DNA of 64,000 nt from Phragmitibacter sp965284365 (GTDB lineage: Bacteria > Verrucomicrobiota > Verrucomicrobiia > Verrucomicrobiales > Verrucomicrobiaceae): assembly GCA_965284365.1 (NCBI GenBank), contig OZ260079.1, forward strand, positions 1 through 64,000. The letters are read 5' to 3'. Position 1 is the first letter of the stretch. The number at the start of each line of letters is the position of its first letter. Position numbers and translations under genes: made by a program. The notes under the pieces were generated by a model. That model searched no databases. It was not told the origin of the DNA and saw nothing but the letters and a program-made list of their open reading frames with translations. Positions 1 to 9,392 of the stretch are shown one piece after another.

Positions 1-2
1 TC

Positions 3-215
3 GTCGCGCTGCGGTTGAAGCCTGGAGGCGAGGTTTCATCGGCCATGAAAAAAATGGACCGGTTGCTGCCGATTCATCACAAGGCTTCGACCCAAGATCT
101 GCTGAGGCCGTGCGACCAGCTTCTCATGGTGGAAATGGAGATTGTGAATGCGCTCGGCGATTTTCATCTTGTTAGGGTGCGCTTGAGGGCCAGCACTCAG
201 GAGATGATTCGTTAG
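3..215 (+). CDS. 3' end of a gene, possibly outer-membrane efflux protein (partial)
   Basis: An open frame enters from the left edge and ends at the TAG at 213-215, giving about 70 codons with no start needed. The last residues (MEIVNALGDFHLVRVRL) resemble the C-terminal helix of TolC/CusC-type outer-membrane factors, where an amphipathic helix with Ala-Leu-x-Asp-(Tyr/Phe) precedes the end. The next gene is the periplasmic adaptor of an RND pump, so a CusC-like partner directly upstream would complete a tripartite exporter. The fragment is short and the match is by eye only; a different upstream gene is possible. Confidence 0.4.
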   Translation, partial: VALRLKPGGEVSSAMKKMDRLLPIHHKASTQDLLRPCDQLLMVEMEIVNALGDFHLVRVRLRASTQEMIR

Positions 216-250
216 CGACGTCCCAGCCAAAACACTTGCAAGTAGCAGCC

Positions 251-1759
251 ATGAATCCGCCTCCATCTCGTAAGAAGACGCTCCTCCGTGTCAGTATCGC
301 ACTCCTCGTTGCCGCCGCACTGGCGCTAGTCGCCGGTCAGTTCTTCTTAGACACTACTGCACCTGCGCCGGGAAATAATGTCTGGACCTGCTCAATGCAT
401 CCGCAGATCCGTCTTCCCGATCCGGGCAGCTGTCCCATCTGCCAGATGCCGCTCGTTCTCGCCAAGACATCAACAGTAGGGGCGGAAGATGGCTCCAGCA
501 TCGAACCAATGCTGAAACTTTCTGATCATGCCAGGGCCATGGCGGGAATTGAAACTGCGGAAGTGACCAAGCAAAAGCTCTTTCGAGACATTCGTGCCGT
601 AGGAAAAGTGCAATACAATGAGGGCGCACTGGCAGCGATAACCAGCCGTGTGGAAGGCTTTGTGGAGAAGCTTCATGTCGACTTCACAGGCATTGCGGTA
701 AACCCGGGAGACCATCTCGCGGAGATTTACAGTCCCGATCTCATTGCAGCGCAGCAGGAGCTAATCTTCGCCACCACAACAACTAAGAACGCTATGGCCA
801 TCGAAGGCACCCGTCTGAAACTGCTGCGCTTGGGCCTCACCGAGGAGCAGGTTGACGAAGTGGCGCAGAGTCAGCGCGCTCGCCAGGAGCTCACGCTTTA
901 TTCCCCCATCAAAGGTACCGTCATCGAGAAGAACGTGGTTTTGAAATCGATGGTGAAGCCTGGGGATGTGCTCTACCGGCTCGCCAACCTCGACAGCGTA
1001 TGGGTCTATCTCGACATCTATGAGTACGAGCTGCCGTGGGTGCAACATGGTCAGTTGGTTGAGATCACCAGTGAAGCATTGCCTAGTGAAGTCTTCAGCG
1101 GGAGGGTCTGGTTCATTAATCCAGTGCTCACCGAAGAATCGCGCACGGTTAAAGTGCTGGTGAACATCAGCAATGAAGCCCGCAAGCTCAAGCCTGGCAT
1201 GTATGCCAGTGCCGCAATCCGGGTGCAGTGGCTCGCAAACGGAAAGCCTGCGCCCAGTGGCCTGGGGGGGAAATTTACTTGCGCCATGCACCCGGTCGTC
1301 ATTGAGGACAACGCTGGTCCATGTCGGATTTGCGGGATGCCGCTTACGGTCATACCTGGTGCTCCGGGACAAAGCGTTATAGAGGCGGAGCAACTAGTTC
1401 TCGCCGTGCCGTATACCGCCGTGCTGGACACCGGCGTCCGCAAACTGGCTTATGTCGAGCGCGCGCCAGGAGAGTTCACTCCGAGGGAGATCACTGTCGG
1501 CCCGCGCAGTAGCGAATTTTATCCGGTGCTCACCGGGCTCAGCGAAGGCGACCGAGTGGCTGTGCGGGGAGGCTTCCTTCTCGATAGCCAGTTCCAGATC
1601 GCTGGCCTTCCCAGCTTGTTTTACAAGGAGGGACAGGCAGGTGCTGCAGCTCATCAACATGGAACTCAGGCGCCACCTCCCACACCGAACAAAGGTGCCA
1701 ACTCTGCTGGTCATGAGGGACATGTTCCTCCGCTGGACCGCAAAAGAAGTGACCCATGA
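251..1759 (+). CDS. RND efflux periplasmic adaptor with two heavy-metal-binding domains (CusB-like)
   Basis: This is the membrane-fusion subunit that links an inner-membrane RND pump to an outer-membrane channel for heavy-metal export (probably Cu/Ag or a related cation). The 502-residue protein has an N-terminal membrane anchor (residues about 15-35). A first heavy-metal-binding motif follows (about 43-68: CSMHP...CPICQMPL), then the barrel-sandwich and beta-barrel core. A second metal motif is inserted late (about 340-366: CAMHP...CRICGMPL). ATG 251 is chosen over an in-frame TTG at 236 because the Arg/Lys-rich signal follows it directly. The stop overlaps the next start by four bases, so translation is coupled to the pump gene. 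The second HMBD copy inside the adaptor is less usual than a single N-terminal one. Confidence 0.9.
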   Translation: MNPPPSRKKTLLRVSIALLVAAALALVAGQFFLDTTAPAPGNNVWTCSMHPQIRLPDPGSCPICQMPLVLAKTSTVGAEDGSSIEPMLKLSDHARAMAGIETAEVTKQKLFRDIRAVGKVQYNEGALAAITSRVEGFVEKLHVDFTGIAVNPGDHLAEIYSPDLIAAQQELIFATTTTKNAMAIEGTRLKLLRLGLTEEQVDEVAQSQRARQELTLYSPIKGTVIEKNVVLKSMVKPGDVLYRLANLDSVWVYLDIYEYELPWVQHGQLVEITSEALPSEVFSGRVWFINPVLTEESRTVKVLVNISNEARKLKPGMYASAAIRVQWLANGKPAPSGLGGKFTCAMHPVVIEDNAGPCRICGMPLTVIPGAPGQSVIEAEQLVLAVPYTAVLDTGVRKLAYVERAPGEFTPREITVGPRSSEFYPVLTGLSEGDRVAVRGGFLLDSQFQIAGLPSLFYKEGQAGAAAHQHGTQAPPPTPNKGANSAGHEGHVPPLDRKRSDP

Positions 1760-4700
1760 TCAACGCTCTTATCCGCTGGTGTCTGAAGAATGCGTTCCTC
1801 GTACTCCTCGCGGTCGCAGGATTGATCGGCGGCGGCTACTACGCGCTGAAGAACACACCGGTCGATGCGATCCCCGACATCGGTGAGAAGCAGGTTATCG
1901 TCTTCGCCGACTGGCCGGGCCGCTCGCCGCAGGACGTGGATAATCAAGTCACGTATCCGCTGACCACCAGCCTCACCGGCACGCCAGGCGTAAAATCCAT
2001 CCGCAGCATGTCGGGCTTCGGCTTCGCAATGGTCTTCGTCATTTTCAAAGACGATGTCGATTACTACTGGGCTCGGTCGCGCGTGCTGGAGCGCATCAAC
2101 GTCGCGCAGCAGCGCCTGCCCGCCGGAGTCACGCCGGTGCTCGGTCCCGACGCCACTGCGTTGGGACAAGTGTATTGGTATACGGTCGAGGGAGAGGGCT
2201 TCGACCTCGCGGAGCTGCGTTCGATTCAGGACTGGTATCTTCGCTACCAGCTTAACTCCGTGGAGGGCGTAAGCGAGGTCGCGAGCATCGGCGGCTTCGT
2301 GAAGCAGTATCAGATTGACGTGCACCCGGACAAACTCCGCGCGCACGGCGTCACGCTCATGGACGTGACCACAGCTGTGCAGAAGGCGAACATTGATGTC
2401 GGCGCCAAGGTCATTGAGAAGAATGGCGTCGAGTTTTTCATCCGTGGCGTCGGGTTCATCAAGTCGGTGGAGGACTTGGAGAAGGTCGTGATTCGGGAGG
2501 TGAAGGGCACGCCCATTCAGGTCAGGAACGTGGGTACCGTCACCCTCGGTCCGGATTTCCGCCGTGGTGCTCTGGATAAGGCCGGTGTGGAGGCCGTAGG
2601 CGGTGTGGCGTTGATGCGCTATGGCGAAAATCCACAGCATGTTGTGGAGCGAGTGAAGGCGAAGCTTAAGCAGCTTGAAGCCGGCTTGCCACAGAAGATC
2701 CTCGCCGACGGTCGCATCTCGAAGGTGCGCGTGGTGCCGTTCTACGACCGCACGGACATCGTCAACGAAACGATCGACACACTCAAATCCGCGCTCAGCG
2801 AGGAGGCACTGATGGCCTGTATCGTCATCCTCATCTTTCTGCTTCATCTGCGCAGCACGGCCTCGGTGCTTATCACGCTGCCGTTGTCGGTCTGCCTCTG
2901 CTTCATCCTCATGTTCGCCTTCGGCGTTGATTCGAACATCATGTCGCTCGCAGGACTCGCCATCGCCATCGGTGACGTGGCGGACATGGGCATCATCATG
3001 ACGGAGAACATCTACCGGCACATCGCCACCGGTGATCCGAAGAAGAGCCACTTTCAAAAAGTTCACGAGGGAGCGACGGAGGTTGGCGGCGCGATTGTCA
3101 CCGCAGTCTCTAATACGCTCGTCTCTTTCATCCCCGTGTTTTTCCTGACCGGTCAGGAGGGCAAGCTGTTCGGCCCGCTCGCCTTCACAAAGACCTTTGC
3201 CATCGGTGCTAGCGTCATCCTTGCGCTCACGGTGGTGCCGCTCCTCTGCTACTACCTGTTTCAACCGGTAAAATGGTCACGCCGCACCGTTTGGAAGATC
3301 GCTACCAGTATGGGTGTTGCCTCTGTGTTTGCGACACATGCGGTTTTCATGTGGGCGATGGCGGACTCGCACTACAGCGGCTGGCCGATGTCCATCGTCG
3401 TCGGTGTCATCGTTGTCCTGGCCGTGGTGCGCATGACGCGCGAGCGCTTCCTGCCGCTGGAGGAGAATCCTGTCTCACGCCACATTGCCGGTGTCTATAC
3501 GCCGGCCCTGCGATGGGTGCTCGACAACAAGAAGACCTTCATGATTGCGCCCCTGATTATCCTCGCGGCTGGCCTCTGGGTCTGGCGTGGCATCGGGCGC
3601 GAATTCATGCCACCGCTGGATGAAGGCTCCTTCCTGTACATGCCGTCGCTGCTCCCGCAGGCTGGACTTGGCCCGGCCATTGAGGTGAACGCGAAGCAGG
3701 ACATGGCCATCGCCACAGTGCCCGAAGTCGAAAGCGTCGTAGGAAAACTCGGCCGTGCCGAGAGCGCACTCGATCCCGCGCCCATCGGCATGATGGAGAG
3801 CATCATTATCCTGAAGCCCGAAGCGGACTGGCGTCAGGTTTCGGTGGAACGCTGGTTCTCTGGCTGGCCCGGGTGGCTCAAGAAACCGCTCCTCTGGATC
3901 GCGCCGGAACATCGTCAGATCACGAAAAATGAGATCCTCAGCGAGCTGCAGGAGAAAACCGCCATCCCCGGCGTGCTGCCCACATTCCTCCAGCCCATCC
4001 AGACGCGCCTCGTGATGCTCCAGACCGGCTTCCGCGCGATGATGGGCGTGAAGATCTACGGTGGCGACCTCGGTGAGATCGAGCGCCTTGGCCTTCAAAT
4101 CGAGTCGCTGCTCAAGGAAGTGCCCGGTGCCACCGACATCGTGGCCGACCGCATCGTCGGTAAACCATACCTCGAATTCGATATCGACCGCGACCGCATC
4201 GCCCGTTACGGCGTCAACATCCAGGACGTGCAGGACGTGATCGAAGTCGCCATCGGCGGCATGAACCTCATGGAGTCTGTCGAAGGTCGCGAGCGTTATC
4301 CGATCCGCGTGCGCTACCTGCGCGAGTATCGCGAGGACATTCCCGAGCTGGAAAAAATCCTGGTGCCCACCAGCACCGGTGCGCAAATCCCCCTCGCACA
4401 GGTCCTTACCATTAAGACCGTGCTCGGCCCGCAGGAAATCAAAGGCGAGCGCGGACTGCTCGTCGGCTACGTCACCATGAACACGCGCGACCGCGATGAA
4501 GTGAGCGTCGTCGAGGACGCCGAACAACTGTTGCAGGCCGCCTTGAAAGACGGACGCCTCAAACTCCCCGCCGGCTACTATTGGGAATGGAGCGGACAGT
4601 TTGAGAACCAGGTGCGCGCCACCAAGCGCATGCAGATTCTAGTCCCCATCTGCATCGCCATTATGTTTGTATCGCTCTATCTCGGCTTCCGGCGGAAATG

Positions 4701-5166
4701 GATCGCACCAGTGATTTTCATTGATGTCATCGTCTCGCTATCGGCGGGATTTTTGCTGCTGCCGCTGTGGGACGCGAATCTCTCTGTAGCCGTGTGGGTA
4801 GGCTTCCTCGTGCTGCTCGGAGTGGTGGATGACGACAGCGTCGTGCTCTCCACCTACCTCGAAGACATCTTCGACAAGAAGGAGATGCATAGCGTCGCCG
4901 AAATTCGCGAGGCCGTCGTCCAGGCCGGATTGAAACGCATCCGCGCCAACCTCATGACCATTTGCACCACCGTCTTCGGCCTCATGCCCGTTTTCTGGGC
5001 CACCGGTCGAGGCGCCGATGTGATGAAACCCATCGCCCTGCCCTCGCTGGGTGGCATGTCAGTGAGCGTTGTGACCATGTTCATCGTTCCCTGCCTGTTC
5101 TGCGCCATTGAGGAATGGAAATGGGAACGGGCGCAACGCCTCGCACCTGAAGGAGTCCTCGCATGA
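1756..5166 (+). CDS. Heavy-metal RND efflux pump, inner-membrane permease (CusA/CzcA-like)
   Basis: The proton-driven inner-membrane pump of a tripartite metal exporter, 1136 residues, close to the usual 1030-1100 with some extra length. The first transmembrane segment is at about residues 10-30. Two RND repeats each carry a large periplasmic loop. The TM4 proton-relay region reads GLAIAIGDVADMGIIMTENI, with acidic residues in the membrane. The second-half equivalent carries an Asp triplet (GVVDDDSVVLSTYLED). The end has the conserved LMTICTTVFGLMPVFWATG...VMKPIA segment. It overlaps the adaptor (ATGA) upstream and the P-type ATPase (ATGA) downstream, so the three genes form one coupled unit. 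Substrate cannot be fixed from sequence; Cu/Ag or Co/Zn/Cd are all possible. Confidence 0.92.
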   Translation: MINALIRWCLKNAFLVLLAVAGLIGGGYYALKNTPVDAIPDIGEKQVIVFADWPGRSPQDVDNQVTYPLTTSLTGTPGVKSIRSMSGFGFAMVFVIFKDDVDYYWARSRVLERINVAQQRLPAGVTPVLGPDATALGQVYWYTVEGEGFDLAELRSIQDWYLRYQLNSVEGVSEVASIGGFVKQYQIDVHPDKLRAHGVTLMDVTTAVQKANIDVGAKVIEKNGVEFFIRGVGFIKSVEDLEKVVIREVKGTPIQVRNVGTVTLGPDFRRGALDKAGVEAVGGVALMRYGENPQHVVERVKAKLKQLEAGLPQKILADGRISKVRVVPFYDRTDIVNETIDTLKSALSEEALMACIVILIFLLHLRSTASVLITLPLSVCLCFILMFAFGVDSNIMSLAGLAIAIGDVADMGIIMTENIYRHIATGDPKKSHFQKVHEGATEVGGAIVTAVSNTLVSFIPVFFLTGQEGKLFGPLAFTKTFAIGASVILALTVVPLLCYYLFQPVKWSRRTVWKIATSMGVASVFATHAVFMWAMADSHYSGWPMSIVVGVIVVLAVVRMTRERFLPLEENPVSRHIAGVYTPALRWVLDNKKTFMIAPLIILAAGLWVWRGIGREFMPPLDEGSFLYMPSLLPQAGLGPAIEVNAKQDMAIATVPEVESVVGKLGRAESALDPAPIGMMESIIILKPEADWRQVSVERWFSGWPGWLKKPLLWIAPEHRQITKNEILSELQEKTAIPGVLPTFLQPIQTRLVMLQTGFRAMMGVKIYGGDLGEIERLGLQIESLLKEVPGATDIVADRIVGKPYLEFDIDRDRIARYGVNIQDVQDVIEVAIGGMNLMESVEGRERYPIRVRYLREYREDIPELEKILVPTSTGAQIPLAQVLTIKTVLGPQEIKGERGLLVGYVTMNTRDRDEVSVVEDAEQLLQAALKDGRLKLPAGYYWEWSGQFENQVRATKRMQILVPICIAIMFVSLYLGFRRKWIAPVIFIDVIVSLSAGFLLLPLWDANLSVAVWVGFLVLLGVVDDDSVVLSTYLEDIFDKKEMHSVAEIREAVVQAGLKRIRANLMTICTTVFGLMPVFWATGRGADVMKPIALPSLGGMSVSVVTMFIVPCLFCAIEEWKWERAQRLAPEGVLA

Positions 5167-7895
5167 CCGCCGCACAATCACCGGGCAAAGTCTGGCACAG
5201 CCAGACTGGCACCGAAGTGCTCGCACAACTCGGCTCCGCGGCAGCAGGTCTGTCGGCGCAGGAAGCAACAAAACGCCTTGCCGCTGACGGCCCGAACGAA
5301 TTGAAGGAAGGCAAGCGCATCAGCCCGCTGCAAATATTCCTCGGCCAGTTCCAAAGTCTCATCATCTGGATTCTCATCGCTGCCGGCGTCATCTCCGGCG
5401 TGCTGGGGGAACTGGTGGATGCCCTCGCCATCCTCGCCATCGTCCTCCTCAACGCAGTCATTGGTTTTTACCAGGAGTTTCACGCGGAGAAGTCCATCGC
5501 GGCACTCAAGAAGATGACTGCGCCGCAAGCGAAGGTGCGACGAGAGGGAAAAGTCACTTCGATTCCTGCCGCAGAAATTGTGGCTGGTGACATCCTTTCG
5601 CTGGAAGCGGGCGACTTGGTTGCAGCTGACGCCCGGCTCCTGACAGCGGCCTCGCTCAAGTGCATGGAGTCCGCCCTGACCGGCGAGTCGGACTCGGTGA
5701 CGAAACAGCCCGCGACTTTGGCACAAGGCGACCTCCCGCTCGGTGACAGAGAGAACATGGTGTTCATGGGCACGAGCATCGCGGCGGGCACGGGGCAGGC
5801 CGTTGTCGTGGCCACCGCAATGATGACGGAACTGGGGCGCATCGCGGGGATGATGGAAATGGCGGGCACGGACGAGGGGACACCGATGGAGAAAAAGCTG
5901 GAAGCCTTTGGTCGGGTGCTCGTCTGGTCAGCATTGGGCATCGTCGCGCTTCTGTTCGGGCTGGGGTGGCTGCGCGGGACAAAACCCTTCGAGTTGTTCA
6001 TGACCTCGGTCAGTCTCGCTGTGGCCGCCGTTCCGGAAGGTCTCCCCGCTGTGATCACTGTGTCGCTCGCGCTTGGCGTGCGGCGGATGGCCCGCCGCCG
6101 CGCGCTCGTGCGCAAGCTTGCGGCCGTCGAGACACTCGGCTCGACGACGGTCATCTGCACAGACAAGACCGGCACCTTGACGTTCGGAGAGATGACGGTG
6201 CGTGCGCTCTATGTCGCAGGCCAAAGCTACGAGGTCACTGGCGAAGGCTACGCGCCTGAGGGCGAAGTGCGCATCGACGGTAACAAGCCGGAAGCGCCGC
6301 ACCTCGCACCATTGCTGGAACTCGCGACCATTATCCTCGGCTGCAACAACGCGCATCTCACTCAGGAATACGGGACATGGAAAACCGTTGGTGATCCCAC
6401 CGAAGGTGCCTTGCTGGTGGCCGGCGCTAAAGCTGGTTGCAATCGCGAGCAGATCGAGAAGGGACTGCCGAAGCATCATGAGATCCCATTCGCTTCCGAC
6501 CGCAAATGCAGCACGGTGATTCGCAAGTTACCGGACGGGAAGCTGCGTGCCTTCAGCAACGGTGCGCCTGACGTACTGCTGGAGCGCTGTACCCAGATAT
6601 ATACCAGCACGGGCGTGCGTCTCATGACGGGCGAGGATCGTCAGACCATCGTGGCGCAAAACACCGCGATGGCGCAGCAAGCCTTGCGCGTGCTTGGCTC
6701 GGCCTTTCGCGACCTGGACAACACTGCGCTCGCCGACCTCACGGCGGACGCCGTGGAGTGCGATCTCGTGTTCGTTGGTCTGTCGGGAATGCATGATCCG
6801 CCGCGACTGGAGGCTAAAGAGGCCGTCGCTAAGTGTCGCGCAGCCGGTATCCGCGTGGTGATGATCACGGGTGACCATCCGCACACCGCGACGGCCATTG
6901 CGCGGGTAATCGGCATCGCTTCAAAGGACGACGCGGCCATCGCGGGTGTCGAGTTGGACAAGATGAGCGACGAAGAGCTCAAGCAGCGCGCTTCAAAAAT
7001 CGCCGTCTTTGCCCGCGTCACAGCCGAGCATAAACTGCGCATCATCCGCGCCTGGAAAGCAAACGACGGAGTGGTTGCAATGACCGGTGACGGCGTCAAC
7101 GATGCACCAGCCATCAAAGGTGCCGACATCGGTATCGCTATGGGCCGCAGCGGCACGGAGGTGACAAAGCAAGCGTCGGACATGATCATCGCCGACGACA
7201 ATTTCACCTCGATCGTCGCCGCCGTGGAGGAAGGCCGTGGCATCTACGACAACATTCGCAAGACTCTCCAATACCTGCTGGCGGGCAACACCGGCGAACT
7301 CATGCTCATGACCCTCTGTGTGGTCATCGGCTTACCAGCTCCGCTGCTGCCGATTCACCTCCTTTGGATCAACCTCGTCACCGACGGCCTGCCAGCGCTC
7401 TGTCTCGCCACCGACCCGATTGATCCCGATGTCATGAAGCAGCGGCCACGCGCTCGTCATGAGCGCATCACCGATGGCGGATTTCTCCACACGATGTTCC
7501 TCACCGGATTCCTCACGGCGGGTGTGTCGTTCGCGGTTTACTTTTATCTACTGAAGACGACAGGCACCGAAGAGGTGGCCCGCACCCACGCTTTTGCCGT
7601 TCTAGTTTTTGCCGAACTCTTGCGCTCCTTCGGCGCACGCAGCGAAACGAAGCCCGTGTGGCGCATCTCCCTTTTTACAAACATCAACCTCGCCATAGTG
7701 GTTGCTATTTCTTTCGCCCTTCAGGTGTGGAGCCATCACAATGCCGTCCTCGCCGGCTTCTTGAAGACCTCTCTGATGTCCTTCTCCGAATGCCTCTTGC
7801 TGCTTGCGGTAGGCGCAATTCCTCTAATCGTTTTAGAACTGGTGAAGGTTGTGCGGAACTCCGCCAGTAAAGAAGGGCTGAGCCATGAAGCCTGA
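5163..7895 (+). CDS. Cation-transporting P-type ATPase, P2A (Ca2+-ATPase-like) family
   Basis: An ATP-driven cation exporter of 910 residues. The N-terminal cation-ATPase domain (TGTEVLAQL...GPNEL) is followed by the actuator motif TGES. The TM4 ion-site motif PEGLP is at about residue 291 and the phosphorylation site DKTGT at about 333. The hinge motif TGDGVNDAP is at about 640, and a TM6 motif NLVTDGLPALCLATD supplies ion ligands. PEGLP plus the NLVTD motif place it with SERCA/PMR1-type P2A pumps rather than the CPx heavy-metal class. Its start overlaps the RND pump stop (ATGA), so it is co-translated with a metal exporter. That pairing is unusual and suggests it may handle a divalent metal (Ca, Mn or similar) during the same stress. 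Confidence 0.92.
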   Translation: MTAAQSPGKVWHSQTGTEVLAQLGSAAAGLSAQEATKRLAADGPNELKEGKRISPLQIFLGQFQSLIIWILIAAGVISGVLGELVDALAILAIVLLNAVIGFYQEFHAEKSIAALKKMTAPQAKVRREGKVTSIPAAEIVAGDILSLEAGDLVAADARLLTAASLKCMESALTGESDSVTKQPATLAQGDLPLGDRENMVFMGTSIAAGTGQAVVVATAMMTELGRIAGMMEMAGTDEGTPMEKKLEAFGRVLVWSALGIVALLFGLGWLRGTKPFELFMTSVSLAVAAVPEGLPAVITVSLALGVRRMARRRALVRKLAAVETLGSTTVICTDKTGTLTFGEMTVRALYVAGQSYEVTGEGYAPEGEVRIDGNKPEAPHLAPLLELATIILGCNNAHLTQEYGTWKTVGDPTEGALLVAGAKAGCNREQIEKGLPKHHEIPFASDRKCSTVIRKLPDGKLRAFSNGAPDVLLERCTQIYTSTGVRLMTGEDRQTIVAQNTAMAQQALRVLGSAFRDLDNTALADLTADAVECDLVFVGLSGMHDPPRLEAKEAVAKCRAAGIRVVMITGDHPHTATAIARVIGIASKDDAAIAGVELDKMSDEELKQRASKIAVFARVTAEHKLRIIRAWKANDGVVAMTGDGVNDAPAIKGADIGIAMGRSGTEVTKQASDMIIADDNFTSIVAAVEEGRGIYDNIRKTLQYLLAGNTGELMLMTLCVVIGLPAPLLPIHLLWINLVTDGLPALCLATDPIDPDVMKQRPRARHERITDGGFLHTMFLTGFLTAGVSFAVYFYLLKTTGTEEVARTHAFAVLVFAELLRSFGARSETKPVWRISLFTNINLAIVVAISFALQVWSHHNAVLAGFLKTSLMSFSECLLLLAVGAIPLIVLELVKVVRNSASKEGLSHEA

Positions 7896-8104
7896 CATTG
7901 CGCACCGCCCTTTCCAATTGCATACCTAGGGGGTCGTCCCTTCAGGTGCCGCACCGAATCCGAACATTCCTTGCCAAGCGAGCAGGAGGGATTTCATCTG
8001 GCGAAGTGTTCCCACGCAGCTGAGGGGGTAAATCTGCGGGTCCACCACGGTGGCATTCAAATCTTCAACCAGTCCCCCGACACGCAATTGATGAAAAAAG
8101 TGGA

Positions 8105-8127
8105 GGGGTTCGCTCCTCGGCGGAGTT
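8105..8127 (+). promoter_or_regulatory. Candidate ECF-type promoter motif, copy A
   Basis: GGGGTT at 8105-8110, nine bases, then GCGGAGTT at 8120-8127, lying 57 bases before the start of the secreted 93-residue gene. The same GGGGTT and spacing recur at 9981 and 10608. The intervening CTCCTCG is shared with copy B and GCGGAGTT with copy C. The nearby ECF sigma gene (9393) makes it a plausible recognition site; that link is inference. Confidence 0.45.
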
Positions 8128-8166
8128 TTACCAATTGAACGTCCCACTGGACGCAATCAAACTGAA

Positions 8167-8448
8167 ATGAAAACGAAACTTACCCTTCTCATCACCACCC
8201 TCGCTTTCGCCAGCGTCGGAACCATTGCCATGGCAGGCCCCGATCTCCAGACTATGGAATTGCGCAAAAGAACCGCTGATCTGCAGCGCAGCGAAGTGGT
8301 TGTGCGGGACAATACCTTTGGTACAACCTACGTTCCCTCTTCTTCCGGTAAGGGCGGTATTGTCGCCAAGCAAGGATCCGGCCAAAGCTCAACAACTATC
8401 GCGCTATTCAAGTCGCACAACAGCGACGCATGCTGCAAGAAGCGCTAA
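8167..8448 (+). CDS. Small secreted protein of unknown function, C-terminal CC motif
   Basis: A 93-residue protein with a clear signal peptide (MKTKLTLLITTLAFASVGTIAMA, cleavage after the final Ala). The mature chain is hydrophilic and ends DACCKKR, a vicinal Cys pair that could bind a soft metal. I do not recognise the family. It stands alone between the pump operon and the sigma-factor module, behind promoter motif copy A and in front of a hairpin. That fits a small monocistronic target of the ECF sigma factor encoded just downstream. Other tiny Cys-containing exported proteins in this island (10683, 14879, 15678) suggest a shared theme of periplasmic metal handling. Confidence 0.7.
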   Translation: MKTKLTLLITTLAFASVGTIAMAGPDLQTMELRKRTADLQRSEVVVRDNTFGTTYVPSSSGKGGIVAKQGSGQSSTTIALFKSHNSDACCKKR

Positions 8449-8479
8449 TGCCGCTTGTGTTTCATAATTTGATCTTTTC

Positions 8480-8504
8480 CCCGCCTGTCTTGTAAGCAGG
8501 CGGG
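8480..8504 (+). terminator. Hairpin, probable terminator
   Basis: A perfect 8-bp stem (CCCGCCTG at 8480-8487 with CAGGCGGG at 8497-8504) and a nine-base loop, 32 bases after the stop of the 93-residue gene. The T-tract behind it is poor, so it is called as a terminator with reserve. Confidence 0.45.
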
Positions 8505-8572
8505 TTAAGCATGGCTTCAAACAGTGACAACCATCCTGGTTCCGTGGTAGAATTTCCGCCATTTCAAGCACC

Positions 8573-8893
8573 GTGAACGACACCGAACTGAACAACTTGA
8601 TCCGGCAAAGCAGCCCGCCGCCGAATTTTCCAGCATCGTTTCAACGCGAAGTTTGGCAGCGCATCGCTGTGCGCGAAAGCAGAACGCTAAGCTCTCTTTT
8701 GGCGCAACTCGGGTCCGATTGGCTTCAATGGCTTGTAAAGCCCGTCGGAGCTGTCGCAACCATTATGACCATGCTCATCATCGGCGCAGGACTTGGCGGA
8801 ATCGCATCTACGAAGGAAAACGAGAATAGTCTGAAAGCCGCTTATACCACCTCGATCAATCCAATCCGTTCTGCACACGCATTCGAAAAGTGA
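8573..8893 (+). CDS. Membrane anti-sigma factor candidate (CnrY-like)
   Basis: A 106-residue protein with a GTG start. It has a short cytoplasmic N-terminus (MNDTELNNLIRQSSPPPNF), one membrane segment (about 58-80, GAVATIMTMLIIGAGLGGIA) and a short periplasmic tail. In the Cupriavidus cnr system the anti-sigma CnrY is likewise a short single-pass protein that holds the ECF sigma factor at the membrane. The gene stops inside the start of the sensor gene (GTGA overlap), and the sigma gene follows. The function is assigned from topology and gene order; sequence identity with CnrY is not visible by eye. Confidence 0.65.
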   Translation: MNDTELNNLIRQSSPPPNFPASFQREVWQRIAVRESRTLSSLLAQLGSDWLQWLVKPVGAVATIMTMLIIGAGLGGIASTKENENSLKAAYTTSINPIRSAHAFEK

Positions 8894-9372
8894 GCCGAGG
8901 CCTCTTCATTCTCTTAATTGGTTTGCTTGTGGGTGCTGCTGCATTTTTCTGCATCAGGGAGCAGACCCTCTTTACGGCAACCTACGGGTTTACACGCGAC
9001 GGCAATACCCGCCTCCCAGAACTGGCATGGCTGAAACAGGAACTTGAGCTTACCGAGGACCAATTTGCAAAAGTGGCAGAAGCCCATGAAGCCTACCGGC
9101 CAACCTGCGAAGCGCTCTGCATGAAAGTGATGGCCTCACACACCAAAATCAAAAAGCTCGCCAGCCCGTCCAAGCCAGTAAGTCCCGAGCTAGAAAGCGC
9201 TCTCACCGAACATGCGCTGCTTCACGTCGAATGTCAGAAGGCGATGTTAAATCACCTGCACAAGACTGCATCCCTCATGTCTCCCAAACAAGCGGAAGCC
9301 TACCTCGAAGCTCTGCTTCCTGAGGTAATTGAACTGCCGCTTGAGCCCGACAGCGGCGCACATGACCACTAA
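8890..9372 (+). CDS. Membrane-anchored periplasmic metal sensor (CnrX-like, Spy/CpxP fold)
   Basis: A 160-residue protein starting at GTG in a four-base overlap. One N-terminal anchor (FILLIGLLVGAAAFFCI) is followed by an all-helical periplasmic domain with the typical ELELTEDQFAKVAEAHEAY pattern of the heavy-metal-resistance/Spy-like family. Candidate ligands are His in EAHEAY, the Cys pair near TCEALC, and HVEC...MLNHLH followed by LMSPKQ, as in CnrX/ZraP relatives. A short His tail (GAHDH) ends it. It lies between the putative anti-sigma and the ECF sigma gene, so it probably senses periplasmic metal and controls sigma release through the anti-sigma protein. Which metal is unknown. Confidence 0.78.
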   Translation: MSRGLFILLIGLLVGAAAFFCIREQTLFTATYGFTRDGNTRLPELAWLKQELELTEDQFAKVAEAHEAYRPTCEALCMKVMASHTKIKKLASPSKPVSPELESALTEHALLHVECQKAMLNHLHKTASLMSPKQAEAYLEALLPEVIELPLEPDSGAHDH

Positions 9373-9392
9373 GCCTATCAATCGCCAGCAGC

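Noticed and set aside
1711..3264. 517-codon open frame on the minus strand
   Set aside because: Lies antisense to the CusA-like gene; its Arg/Asp/His-rich text is typical of a GC-rich shadow frame and shows no family motif.
3475..4527. 350-codon minus-strand open frame
   Set aside because: Also antisense to the pump gene, rich in His/Asp repeats expected from the complementary codons, no signal or motif.
4801..4870. Asp triplet in the CusA-like pump as a broken proton relay
   Set aside because: Acidic residues at this place are known in CzcA-like pumps of related phyla; more likely a family variant than damage.
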